Positions 23,901 through 35,130 of a stretch of DNA of 64,000 nt are shown piece after piece. Numbering within the stretch: the stretch's first letter is position 1; each line of letters begins with the position of its first letter. Below the pieces are notes generated by a model. That model was not told the origin of the DNA and did not search any database. It saw only the letters and a list, made by a program, of their open reading frames with translations. Made by a program: the position numbers and the translations under genes. The stretch is from Oidiodendron maius Zn (taxonomy: Eukaryota > Ascomycota > Leotiomycetes > Myxotrichaceae), in NCBI GenBank assembly GCA_000827325.1, contig KN832871.1, forward strand, positions 620,001-684,000. Reading direction: 5' to 3'.

Positions 23901-24964
23901 ATACCAATGACACTGAGAAGGGTGTTGCTGTGCCTGATGTTCTATTGCACTTGGTTGGCCACCCAGAAGGAGCTCCTGGCCTCAATGACGAAGAGGAGCC
24001 TGCACCTGACGACGATTACGTGATTGGAGGGACTGGCGTTGTTAAGGCTTTGAGCATTTGTTTGCTAAATCGTGGCAACGACGCAAGGCGCTCGCTTTCA
24101 GGCCGTGCGTCTCCAGACGTGTCAGAGAGTACTGGTCGGCCATCGACGCCAACAGATGCCGTAAGTGGTGGCAAGGCCAAACAGATGTCGAAGAACCTTC
24201 TGGGCAGCGCACGGAGAATACGAGCACGCCTGCAGCCTGCACTGATAAAAGAGGCGAGAGCAAATGATCAATATAATTACCGTACGCCTCACAATCCTAG
24301 CCTTACTATACCTGGATTATAACAGTAATGCTGACAAGTTATAGAACGCCTTCTATTCCTGGACAATACCCTTAAAGGAATGATCAAGCGATTTGAGGAC
24401 GAGTTTCCCGAGACCCGCCTCCAGACCGACGACGCCGCGCCACTTGAGGCTGACCCAGTGCCACAAATCAGTCCAGCTGACTCGTTTGATCTGACAAACG
24501 TCAACGATGGCCAGAAGTCCGACAATGAGCAGGCCGTTGTGGACGGGTCCGATGACGAGTTTGTCGTCGGACCGGTCCTCTCACGCCACAATTCAGATGT
24601 GTCGATCGCTTCCAAAGCCTTGTCTCAGGAAGAAGGTCGCATGCACCGCTTCGGACAGAAATTCCGCCGCGACATCATCAAGGCGGGAGACCCTCAGCAT
24701 GAGCCTGACAATGAGGATAACGACGAGCACATCCAATACCTCCGGGACATGATCGATGGCTTCGGCGGCGATGAGCTGCAGTTGCACCTGCGGAACCAGG
24801 GCCACGAGAAGGTACTTCAAGAGCTTAACAACGAGGCGTCGACACTCCGCAAGCAGTTGATCGATTCCGATCCTGAGGGCTGGAAGAAGTTCGTCGAGAG
24901 TCAAGTAGCTGCACAGAAGAATTTTGCTGCGTCTGAAGGCAGAAACGACGAAGTGAGCACTTGA
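20983..24964 (+). CDS. Large leucine-rich-repeat (RNI-like) protein with disordered N-terminus
   Basis: Exons 20983-21046, 21145-23275, 23521-24281 and 24345-24964 sum to 1,191 residues. Residues 1-~130 are Pro/Ser-rich and disordered. A conserved block follows (CQRVVLNVDQHRERCQISEL, LNQSKLRRVAFCVDVEIASG), then a Lys/Glu-rich coiled-coil-prone segment (KKKEKKKRSEEERKARKEKK). From about residue 330 the chain carries LRRs of the ribonuclease-inhibitor type, e.g. VKELILENCGLTDEGARVIL, LRRLGLAGNNISPEGMKHI and CEGLDLGGNNLKDQLGTIV, broken by a Pro/Ala/His insert (QPLAQPLAQPAAHVPAP). The C-terminal part is acidic and helical. Orthologues exist widely in ascomycetes; I recall them being labelled cell-wall or Mhp1-like, but I do not trust that function. 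The start at 20983 (MESVHGVDVSWMTQ) is in frame across intron 1. Confidence 0.8.
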
Positions 24965-25810
24965 CTCGTTATCTGGAAAGAGTTGCCGCATTCTTAAATG
25001 CATCAAAGTTAAAAAGGGGGAACAATTGCTGAAAGTGTCGGAAAATTCGCTGCTGGCCCCACGAATCACGACTCTAACTAGTTTTAATTTATTTGGGTGG
25101 TTTTGCGCACGTCTAATCGATGCATTATATATTCATTACGACAAACAAGGCACGGCGCAAGGCGGAATTGTGAGCTCTCCTTGCTCAAGGCTGGTTGGTT
25201 TTTAAGGAATGGCTTGGCCTGATCATCTGTGTTCTGGGTGGATGAATGGAGTTGGAATCTGTACATTATGCCATTGGAGTTGCACGTCCTCCATCTCCAA
25301 CAGATGAGAGCTGAGCGTAGTTCTTTTTTCCCTTTCTATACCCTCCCCAGACTCCTTTCTCCCGAGTCTTAGCAGTGAGGGATGATGCGCATATTATATT
25401 TCCATGCATCCATAGTCATATATAAGTATATATCATTGATCCATCAAATCCGTGAAATTATTATGTTCAACTGCAACGCGCTCGCTCGCTCGCTCATCTA
25501 CTTGGTAACTCGACACACATATATATATACACTCCGACCTCATGCGTCGCTGAAACACCGCATTAGAAAAAAAGAGATGCGACCACCTATTTCGACTTGC
25601 TCGCTCGCGCGCTCGATCATGCATGCCTGCTTGCGCATTATGTGCTCTCATCAACTACCATGTATGTATCGTATCTAAAATGCCCACTTTTTGTCCTGCC
25701 TTCCCATACCTGAATGCATAGAACACTCTGCGAACGTATAGCTTGCTAGCCGTCACCATTCCAGCACGTCTGGTCTATTATCCCCTCACGTGACGGCTCC
25801 CCTGTGGACG
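24965..25810. other. Convergent intergenic spacer with simple repeats
   Basis: Lies between the 3' ends of two converging genes. It contains a GCTC tandem run (25480-25495), a short TA run near 25520 and a second GCTCG-rich patch near 25600. No gene is supported. Confidence 0.4.
25480..25495. repeat. Simple repeat (GCTC)4
   Basis: Four perfect tandem copies of GCTC in the 3' spacer between two convergent genes. A related GCTCG-rich patch lies about 110 bp downstream. Confidence 0.8.
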
Positions 25811-26320
25811 TCAGGCCAGGCCAGCAGCAGGCGCAGAAATATTGGGTGCGCTTGGTCCGCCCATGACCTTAGCAAGGCGTCTTTCGTTCTCCTCACAGGC
25901 AGCGCAGACACCACCCCCAAAGACCTTGGTGTGGCGCCGCCAACCCTCGGCGACGATAATCTCGCCATTGATCTCGGTGCCGGTGGGCGTTATCTTCGTG
26001 TAGCTTCTCCTGCGGGGGACATCGAGGTCGACCACATCTTGCGAAGTGGGCTGCGACAGTGGAAGACCTGTTGCCTTGGATGGATACGGGCCTGGGAGCC
26101 GAAGTGGCGGGTTCGTAGATGAAGGACCCTGGACGGGAGAGAGGAGCGGGGCCTTTTCCATAGTGGGAAGAGTCTGTGGACGGGCCGTTCGGCTGATGTG
26201 GCGTCGGAGCCGAGAGAAGAGAGCCCCGAGTGCGAGAAAGAGGATGATAACGGCGAAGAGGACGTAGGTTGAGGAGGAGTGGAGGGCAGGTCCTCGAGGT
26301 GATGAGGAGAGGGCTGGCAT
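25811..26320 (-). CDS. Small single-pass membrane protein with C-terminal Cys pair
   Basis: Single exon, 169 residues. After a short N-terminus (MPALSSSPRGPALHSSS) there is one strong membrane span at about residues 19-36 (YVLFAVIILFLALGALF), then a basic stop-transfer segment (SRLRRHISRTARP), a Pro/Ser-rich linker and a conserved-looking C-terminus. The C-terminus includes ITPTGTEINGEIIVAEGWRR, HTKVFGGGVCAACEENERR; the CAAC pair could bind metal or form a disulphide. The topology is probably N-out/C-in by the positive-inside rule. I recognise this as a recurring ascomycete hypothetical family without known function. An overlapping frame in another phase (to 26457) lacks the membrane span and is judged a shadow. 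Confidence 0.6.
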   Translation of the reverse strand: MPALSSSPRGPALHSSSTYVLFAVIILFLALGALFSRLRRHISRTARPQTLPTMEKAPLLSPVQGPSSTNPPLRLPGPYPSKATGLPLSQPTSQDVVDLDVPRRRSYTKITPTGTEINGEIIVAEGWRRHTKVFGGGVCAACEENERRLAKVMGGPSAPNISAPAAGLA

Positions 26321-29300
26321 GGTGCTGTCGATATAACAGTACGGAGAAGACGGGACGACTCTCCCGTGCCGGGTATATGCGAGGCTGCCAAGGAGAGGAG
26401 TGTTTGAGAGAAGGTTGAGTAAGTCAGTCGAGACATTATCAACTCGAAGAGCGCCATGGAGGTCTATTTAAATATAACCCCAAGCTGTAGGGCAGGCAAG
26501 CCGCAAGTGTCAGCAGCGATTTGATCTGACTCGCATGGTGGTTGGTGGAGATGAACTAAAACCGCCATTTCCAACAGAAAAGCATATATCAGCTCGGAAG
26601 GTATGATTGGCCCCGCAGGTTGCATGCGTCTATTCAATCGTCCCTTGTCCATTGCGCGTTGACGAATTCATGTCGGGCGTTCTGGAGAAGGAGGCCCTCA
26701 GCCGTCGAGGGATAGGAGGCGTCAGACGGCGGGAAGGTGTGCTCCCCAACCCCACCATCCAGACCCCTCCATTCACAGGACGGCAACGGATCACAAGATG
26801 CAGTTTTGGGCGGATGAGTGTGATCGGGAGCCCATTGCCTCTATAAGGCTGTGGCAAGCTATATAAAAAGAAGACGCTAAGCCGGCCCATCAGCTCAAGA
26901 TTACTGCCCCTCTCCCGCCCATCCTCTCATCGATCTTACCTCACCAGCAGAGGGAGGGAGCGCGGGACGGGCCAAGGACGTCCTCCCTAACAAAGAGACC
27001 GCACAGCTACGACGTCTCAATATTTGCCGCGCGGGCGCAGCCGTATTCTCACCAATGGCTTGTCCAGACAGCCAGGAGGCGAAAGCGAGCCAGGAGGAAG
27101 GGAGGCCCGCCGCCGTGGTATGTTGAAAGCAGTACGTAGGCCGGGTTGGGGAACGAGAAGGATTTCAAGTGGACTTCCGCCGCTTGCGCGACTCAGTCGA
27201 CCTTTGGCGGTGCGGTCGCAGCACGGGTCTCTAGGCCACTCGGAAACGGAGGCCGCGTGAAGGGTTGGGGCGAGTGCACTAGGCAGGACCGCAATGCGAT
27301 AGGCGCCGATCAGGTTGGGATGGCGATGAAAAGTACCGCAATCGAGGGTCGGGTGAGGTGCCTCTTCAGCTGAGGTGAGATTTGGAGGCAGCCGCCAGGT
27401 CGCTTAGTGGTTGTAGAACGAGCCACTGTCACGACGGAGCAGAGCATGCTTGTTGTGCTTAAGGTTCAAGTGCAACCAAACAGAGCCTTTTCAGCTGGCA
27501 TCCCCCGCCGTTCATGCTGCGTGCGCCGTGCTTGATGTGCTTGATGTGCTTGCTCGCGTGAAAAAGCCCTGATCTGGGCCGTTGCACGCTGCGAAGTGGA
27601 ACCTTGGCATGCGGCAATGCCCTAATCTGCCACCGAAGGGACTCCCGGCCGTGCTAGGGGAAACAATTGGCCCTGTGGTTAGTGGGTCTGGCGGCGATCG
27701 ACTGCAGAGGCAGGGCAAGCTACTGGACGAGGCGTCGCCTCGAGATCGTTGAACAGCTGAGAAGACCGAACTAGAGATCTCTGCCATGGTTTTTCGCATC
27801 TCGTTCCCCTCCGCTCTCAATATATTGCGTTTGCCTTGGGCCGTGCAGGCGGGAGGCGGTCAGGGAGTTGCTGGAGGTGTCGGTACGGTGGCCGGAGCAA
27901 AGGGTGCGATGATTTGAGTTCCATTCCTGCGAAGGATTCCCTGCCGTGGTGGCGATGGCACCTGCAGGGTAAGCTGCGATGTCACGTGCCATGGGAGAGC
28001 TAGAGATAAAGGATGGGTTTGAGGATTGCCTGGGCAGGTACAGTACGAGCTGTGATGCCGAGGAAGGGAAGCTTGATGTCGAATCTCCTGGCCCCCATCG
28101 CTCATGGCTCGTAAGACGCTGGTCTGTCACCGATTTGGTCAAACGCTGCCTCTGTCAGCTGACCGGGACAAAGAATCCATGCCCCCAAGAGACCAAATAC
28201 CACACAGGGAGACCAGCTGCTTGGTTAGGTAGTTGAGGACATGCTCTCATCATCTCATCATCTCACCTCTCCCTCCAACATTGTAAACATGCCCACAGGC
28301 TGTCGTTCGTTCTCTGCGACAGTGTGGCCTGCCGGCTCTCATAATTCTCGTCACAGGCATGGATTCAGTCGGCCGCCAATAAACAGCTGCCAATGCCTTG
28401 GGAGGCCATTGATACGATACTCCATCAGTATGTTAACCAGACGTATGGTGTGAGCACTCCTTATACGAGCTTCGCAACCCCGGATTCCAAACATCCTGTT
28501 CCGATAGAAACGGTTTCCCTGTGCCTGGCCATCCCTTATCCTGGTTGGACACAGCTCGGCCCTGTGCTTACTCGAACAGGGGCCAAACGCAGTTACATTC
28601 AGCCCTACGAGATTAGCTACTCGAGCTCAACGCGGCCTGGAGATGGTAAGGCTGAGCAAGAATACTAATCAGGAAAATGAGGGGTTCTTTTGTTGTTGAG
28701 CTACAACAAACATGGAAGGTGTGGATACAGGTTTTCCCGTTGACCTTGCGATGTCACACACATACGGCCGCTACAATCTTTGCCAATTTCGGAGGATCTT
28801 GGCAATATTGGACCTGTTGGACGAGTCCAGGGCACGACTCGGACCATGAACGCGGGGTTTATGGCGTGCAAGGATATCTTGGGGTTTGAAGACCAGCGTG
28901 AAGATGGCGGTCGGAGCTGATGTATCGGGCGCGTAACGGCAGAGGAAGCGGCAAGGCCAGCTCCGAAGGCACATGTGAGCTTGGATATCAGTCGCTTCCT
29001 CACACATGTGGGACCTGCCTCCGTGAGAGGTTGCCATTCAGGCAGTGGTCTTGCTTAGTTGGAAGTTTCCAGTAACTATAGCATGAAACTGCTTACGAAG
29101 GAGAATCGAAGATCTCCCAGAACTGAATGTTCTGAAAGAGTAATTTCTTACTTGCTTGACGTTAAGTGCTTTAACTACGGCAGTCTCGTTTTGCATTCCG
29201 CGAAACCTAGGCAATGGTACTGATACCGGTAGGTTTGGTCATCCATTCGTCTTGTCACCTCAGTCGCGAATCCCTTTCGATAAGATATTATTTCCTGAAT

Positions 29301-31102
29301 GATGTTCTCCGCCGAGTATGATGCTGCGTCAAACCATTAAGCGTGCTGGCGCTACAGGCCGGACAGTCTGGCCGATGCTTCTGCTTTACTGAACTGTCTG
29401 TGCTCTTCTCGTACTGCTCCTCGTCTCTCGAGATAACAGCTAGGAAATCAGTACTGACCATCGTGATGATCTTGAGGAAAGTAGAATACGCAGGACTTCG
29501 ATCATCGACATTCTACTTCTTTTGCAGCACATACTGTAAGAGTTGGTACTAAACAATCCCGAGAGTGTTCGCCTTGGAGTTATCGTATATAGTAGTCTCG
29601 CATCGGTTTGTAAAGCTGGGCCTGGTTTGAGATAAGAGGAGGGAGAGACCAAAAGTATTGGAAAGGAGTGTCATGTCCTGGAACGCATTTCGCCGGCCTT
29701 TTCTTCTCACTGTCTTGAAGATCGCAGTACCAGGCATGCTGACGGAGGGAGTGGGCGGATAACGGTGACTGTTGTGCCAGTGAGAAAGGAAACTACAGTC
29801 CAGTAGGGAATACCAGCGAGGAATAGCGGTGAGAGTTGGAGAAGTGCGAGTGCGAATTGAACAAGATAAGCGACGCTCTATTCATATCTACTTGGTAGCC
29901 GGACCTTATATCCTTGAAAGAGGGGGATTTCGGCACTTGCTTGACCCTGCTTGAGGCATCGGCTTCCGTTTTAAGCCTACTGGTTGAGCATACGCACAAC
30001 TGCCGCCGGTCCGGAGGGCTGTGCGCTGCGACGAACCTGGCGTGCTGAGAGGGGGATCTCCAGGAGGGTATAGATAGTTGCCCGCCAGTATAAATGCCCG
30101 AATAATACGCTGGACTTATTGCTTTTGCTTGATTGATAAGTGCCCCGGCCTTCATATATGTGGCATCTTATGTACGGGACCTATTGCTTTCTTTGCCGTG
30201 GGATGCTAGCCACAATGGTCTCTGCGGCAGATGGACGTGATCGGCTTCGTGCAGGAGACGTCGTGCTAGAATACATGATGTACGTGATGTGAAGTTCACG
30301 ACTTGACATCTCACACAGCGGTGTCGGGTCCAGTCGCAAGTGTCGAGACATCATTCAGCTCATGTGCTCTCCAGCGGACCTCCGTGGAATGGGAGCAACC
30401 ATTGCACTCGCAGCTGGGTAGATCTTTTAACGGGTGTTCGTGCCACTGTAGTACTGTGGCTTACCTATGAGTGTGGTGGTACCATGATTTGTATTTTATT
30501 TTATGTAACACAATGGGGTGCGAGATTTGTTACACAGTAATTCAGCACAAGAGACCAGAGACAAGAGGCAAAGGGTAGTAGCTAGCCATACCACGTGACG
30601 AAAAACTCACGTGGTGTAGCCTCCTCCAATTCCCACTAGGAGGCGGTTGCCGGAAATGGGTGCCTAATTGAAGCAAGGATGCATCGGCCGGTCCGATACC
30701 TCAACTACCTCTATCTCCGCGTTTTCACGCCCGACAATCCTCGGGAAGGGATTGTATGTGGTGCTCTACCTACCCCGCACATCATCCTACTATCACACGA
30801 CCAGGGTATCGGCCTCGACCAGTAACTGTGTGAGATTCCGATTGATAGACGTCTAATATGCCTGCAGTGGGGTGTCAAAAACACTTTGCACGAGCTCCCC
30901 CTTGGCAGTGCGGCCAGTGAATGGAGCTATTTTGCTGATTAAGCCATTCAAATGGGGTTCCATTTCTTGGGGGCCTTCAATCTCACTGTTTCCCCCGCTG
31001 TGAATACAAAGGGCCAGACCTCAATCTCTCTTGACCATGCACCGCTCTCCTCCCAACCTCATCTCCGCCGCACGCTGCAAGTAGTGTGCTGTTGACGTCA
31101 GT
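26321..31102. other. Long gene-free stretch upstream of sugar transporter 1
   Basis: 4.8 kb without a supported gene. GC content is high in the first part (26600-28200), with many short overlapping frames on both strands that give low-complexity Arg/Ser/Pro-rich translations and no known motif. A 10-bp word related to CTTGATGTG repeats near 27531-27552. The part from 29000 to 30300 is more balanced. Near the right end are an inverted repeat of two CACGTG boxes (30590-30615) and the sugar-transporter promoter. The stretch could contain non-coding transcripts or short lineage-specific genes that cannot be recognised by eye. Confidence 0.35.
30590..30615. promoter_or_regulatory. Inverted pair of CACGTG E-boxes
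   Basis: Two 9-bp arms, ACCACGTGA and TCACGTGGT, form a perfect inverted repeat separated by 8 bp. Each arm carries a CACGTG core, the recognition site of bHLH regulators (Cbf1/Pho4/SREBP types). The site lies about 490 bp upstream of the sugar-transporter start at 31103. Function is inferred from the motif and symmetry only. Confidence 0.4.
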
Positions 31103-33351
31103 ATGGCTGCCCGGGGGCCGAACAAGAAAATTGATCTTGAGTACGTGTCAACGAGCAATGGCTTGCCTTCGCGTCTGACTGTGTTTGAGCACCGAAGATG
31201 CTCCTGTTGCAGCTCTGCCTAACCTACGCAAGGGGTCTGTCTTTGTAGATCGGAGCCACCAGAAGGAGAGTCTGGCAGCTTTCGCCGACAACGTTACGGG
31301 AGAGTAAGTGCTTTGTTCGAGAGTCGGCGAGAGGCTAACCACGGGACAGGATTAAGAACCCGCTTGCGGGCATCCCCAAAGACCAGCTTTTCCAGGACGT
31401 TGAGGAGTTTGCTAGTGAATTCGGCCTCAATGACGAGATCCCGCTCCTGAAAAAGGGTGCCTTAATCGCGCAGAGCCCAGGAGAAGCTGATAGCATAACC
31501 GAGCTCAACGATGAAGACCGTCGTGTCTTGCGCGATGAGATAACGCATAGATGGAGGCATCCGAGGACGCTCTACCTCACAATCATCTTGAATTCCATTG
31601 CCGCCGCTATTCAGGGCTGGGATCAGACTGGTGAGACCACTCCTTCCTGCCGCAGCCACCAGGGTTGACAAACGTCCGACAGGTTCGAACGGTGCCAACC
31701 TCACCTTCTCCCAGGTGCTGGGCATCCCAGACACAGGAGATTACTGCAATATCCCTGCTAACAAGGCGATCTGTGACAAAAATTCTTGGATTGTTGGGTT
31801 CATCAACTCTTGTCCATATATCGCAATTTGCGTCTTGTGAGCGTGCCAGCTACTGAACTGAAAATTTTATGCTAATCGGCAATAGCGCTGCCTGGATCTC
31901 TGACCCCCTCAACAATCTTCTCGGTCGACGAGGCGTGATCTTCCTGGCCGCCATCTTCAGTTTGTTGGCCCCCTTTGGCCAGGCCCTGAGTCAGAAATGG
32001 GGGCAGCTCGTTGCCTGTCGTATTCTCCTCGGCATTGGAATGGGCCTCAAAGAGGTCACAGTACCTGTATTCTCAGCCGAGTCTGCTCCCTCCAGCATCC
32101 GGGGTGGTTTGGTCATGTCTTGGCAGCTCTGGACAGCCTTCGGAATACTTATGGGGACTTGTGCCAACCTCGTCTTCGTGAACGGCGGCAGGAACGCTTG
32201 GCGGTATCAGTTCGGGTCTGCGTTCATTCCTGCCGTTCCTTTGATTCTCGGCGTTTGGTTCTGTCCCGAATCTCCTCGTTGGCTTATGAAGAAGGGCAAG
32301 GTCGATAAGGCTTATTGGTCGCTCCTAAGACTCCGAAACAGCTCTTTACAAGCTGCTAGAGATTTGTACTATATCCATGCTCAACTTGTGTACGAGGATA
32401 CCCTTTTGGAAGAGTCTGGCCTGTCCAAGACTAGCAATATGTTCGTCCGATTTGCGGAACTGTTTACTATTCCACGTCTGCGCCGCGCGACTCAAGCCTC
32501 AGGTATCGTCATGATTGCTCAGCAGATGTGCGGCAGTATGTTGTTCCAGTAGTACTCGATGTGTTGTTTATAGGGGAAGCTGACTCTCGATAGTTAATAT
32601 CATGGCATTCTATTCATCCACCATCTTCTTTGAGTCTGGAGCTGATTTGAAGACCTCGCTTCTTGCATCCTTCGGATTTGGACTTATCAACTTCGTCTTT
32701 GCCTTCCCAGCTATCTGGACGATAGATACCTTTGGACGTCGTGGCCTTCTCCTGTTCACATTCCCGAACATGTGCTGGAGCCTGCTTGTGGCTGGAATGT
32801 GTTACTTCATTCCCAAGAGCAGTAGAGCCCATCTTGGCCTCGTTGCCCTGTTCGTGTACATATACGCTGCTTTCTACTCACCAGGTGAAGGCCCTGTACC
32901 GTTCACTTACTCAGCAGAAGTGTTCCCTCTTAGCCATCGTGAAATCGGAATGTCATGGGCAGTCGCGACGAATAATTTTTGGGGTACTGTTGTTTCCCTG
33001 ACCTTCCCTCGGCAACTAAGAGCGTTCTCGACGGCTGGCGCATTCGGATTTTATGCGGCGATGAATTTGATTGCTTTTGTTATGATCTTCCTGTGGCTCC
33101 CAGAGACGAAGCAAAGATCTTTGGAGGAGTTGGATTATGTCTTTGGTGTGTCGACAAGACGACATATGAACTTCCAGCTATTTGAAGTTCTCCCTTGGTG
33201 GTTCAGAACATACATATTGAGAAGAAAGGGCCTGCGTTCTCCCCAGCTTTATAGGCTTGTGAGTGAGGAAACTAGTGCAGAGTATGAACTTGACCGAAAG
33301 ACCGAGGGGATTAGTACTAGTGTTAATAATGGCCACACGGATGTTGTATAG
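31103..33351 (+). CDS. MFS sugar/polyol transporter 1 (SP family)
   Basis: Six exons (31103-31140, 31190-31303, 31350-31630, 31683-31836, 31886-32535, 32594-33351) give 664 residues. The ~120-residue cytosolic N-terminus includes [19 protein letters not shown]. The 12-helix SP core carries [12 protein letters not shown], the loop 2/3 motif [12 protein letters not shown] (for D-R-x-G-R-R), [12 protein letters not shown] after helix 6, [14 protein letters not shown] in helix 7, [32 protein letters not shown] in helix 10 and [16 protein letters not shown] after helix 12. These mark a proton-coupled hexose/polyol importer (TC 2.A.1.1) at the plasma membrane. It is clearly paralogous to the minus-strand gene at 40060-42444, with the intron before K-N-P-L-A-G-I-P at the same place and phase. 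The long N-terminal extension is typical of this fungal branch; substrate is unknown. Confidence 0.9.
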
Positions 33352-34185
33352 GTGAGTTAAGAGCCAGTAAATGGTTTGAGCGCATTAGCGGGCTCGAAAT
33401 AAGCCGGAGGCAGAAGTATTAACGCCGATATAAAGTCTCGGCTCTATTAACAGCTCTCTCTTCCACTCTCGCTATAATTTAGCTATTATTCATCTTAGTC
33501 AAATGATATCCTACCTGCTAACTTCCCTGTATCAACACAACCTATTTTCCGTGTGAGAGCAAAGTGTATAGCAAGGGACCAATAATATTTGCCATACCGC
33601 ATGGGGCCTGATTCGGACCCCATTCACTTTGAGACCACAACCAACTGGAATCGCACAGCTATGCTTAATGAGCAAAGGATCCCAACAGCGGCCATAATCA
33701 CAGGATGGCATGTCGCCACCTTAATATCCATCTAGCATAGTACATCTAGCATCTGTAAAACACTCTTATAGATGTCAAGTTATTGTTATCAAAAGGATTG
33801 CTGTAAATAGTTTATAATGTTAAGAGCACGTTCTAGTTGGCATATTAATAGAATACATATCTGCATTCCAGTATTGCGAAAGGACCGTTTAGTTTTGTCT
33901 GTAATTAAATATATAATGCAATTGAATAGTTGCTATTAGGCACCGTAGGGACAAAAGTACTTAATCATCTTTTGAGTTGAATCCAGAAACCTTAAATCAC
34001 TATTTGAAACTGGAGCAATTAGAAACAATTTGTTACCATACAACCTGGAGAATAACCAACATCACTCGCTCTTTCAGGTGCAAAGCTGGAGGGCGTCCCT
34101 GTTTTTCTATATCCCCTCTCTATTATAGCAAATTTACTATCAGTCATCCTTGTCGACAGCCATATCAACAGACTTTGCATGTGAT
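33352..34185. other. AT-rich convergent spacer
   Basis: 0.8 kb between the 3' ends of the sugar transporter and the Egh16-like gene. It is strongly AT-rich from about 33700 to 34000 and holds no gene I can support. Confidence 0.4.
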
Positions 34186-35130
34186 CTAAACAATACCAGC
34201 GGCAAGAGCACGGGCGAAGCGGCGCTTGCTGAGGTTGTATTCGATAGCACGCTTCTTAGCAGCGGCGGACTGGGTGAAAGCTGCAGAGCCACCGAATGGA
34301 CCAGCAAGCGCACTGTTCTGCAACTTGACAATGCAAACGTTGGAGGCCCCGCCAACGGTACCCGAGCAGGTCATGCCGGCAGGCATCTGCACCGTGACAG
34401 GAAAGTCCGTAGTGGTGACAGCAGAAAGGCCACCAATTCCAATACCTGGCACATTTTGGGTTACTTCGGCCGTCTGGAATGCGGACACATCACTTCCGCC
34501 AGAGGTGCCATCAACCGAGGCGGTCAACGGCCCAGCACCGTCCTGGTTGACTTGGTGGAAGTTCAATGTGACGGTTCCATCATCAGCGCAGGTTGGGAGA
34601 CCGCTCTTGGTACCTGCACCGGCGGCAGCAGCAACTCCTGCCTCAACAGAGCCCTGTGCCGTCTTTGTACCAGTGGAAGCCGATCCAGATCCAGTCTGCC
34701 CGAGTCCAAAGAGACCGCGACGGGCCAGAGCTCGGCGCTCCAAGTTGGCCTCGTATATTTCTCGCGCAGCAATAGCGGCGGAGCTGTTGGCATTACCACC
34801 CATAAAAACGGAGATCAATTGAGATGGGTCAACTGGCCCACCACCTTCGTTCCTGCCAAGGGCGGTAGCTTTGCTGGTGCCAAGTTCATTTTCCCGGATG
34901 ATGGAAGTATCGGCCTCAGCACCGCATGCTGGAGTGGCACAGTCGCGAGGTGTTCCATCTATAACTATGTTTATTTAGCATTTGCATGGATGGGACTGTC
35001 ATACAAGGCCGTTACCTGAAAGACCTGGCATGGTCACGCCATTAGCGCCGGTGATTGAATCAATGACCCCATGGGCAAAGACAATGGTTGAAGAAAAGGC
35101 AACAAGGAGGATGACTGAGGAGTACTGCAT
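34186..35130 (-). CDS. Egh16-like (gEgh16/MAS1-type) secreted protein
   Basis: Exons 35016-35130 and 34186-34958 give 295 residues. The N-terminus MQYSSVILLVAFSSTIVFA is a signal peptide; cleavage would leave HGVIDSITGANGVTMPGLSD. Then come a cysteine pair region (DCATPACG), an Ala/Gly-rich central segment with RRALARRGLFG, a beta-rich domain with three further cysteines (PTCADDGTV, GMTCSGT, NVCIVKLQN) and the family tail FTQSAAAKKRAIEYNLSKRR. This matches the Egh16-like family first described from barley powdery mildew and the appressorial MAS proteins of Magnaporthe, which are secreted and expressed during host contact. Biochemical activity is not established. The family also occurs in insect pathogens and saprotrophs, so it does not prove pathogenicity. 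Confidence 0.88.

Noticed and set aside
25990-26457. 155-codon minus-strand frame overlapping the small membrane protein
   Set aside because: It lacks the membrane span and conserved-looking tail found in the other phase and is Ser/Pro-rich shadow sequence.
34150-35019. Long plus-strand frames (about 200-290 codons) opposite the Egh16-like gene
   Set aside because: They are antisense shadows of a strongly supported secreted-protein gene and encode low-complexity sequence.
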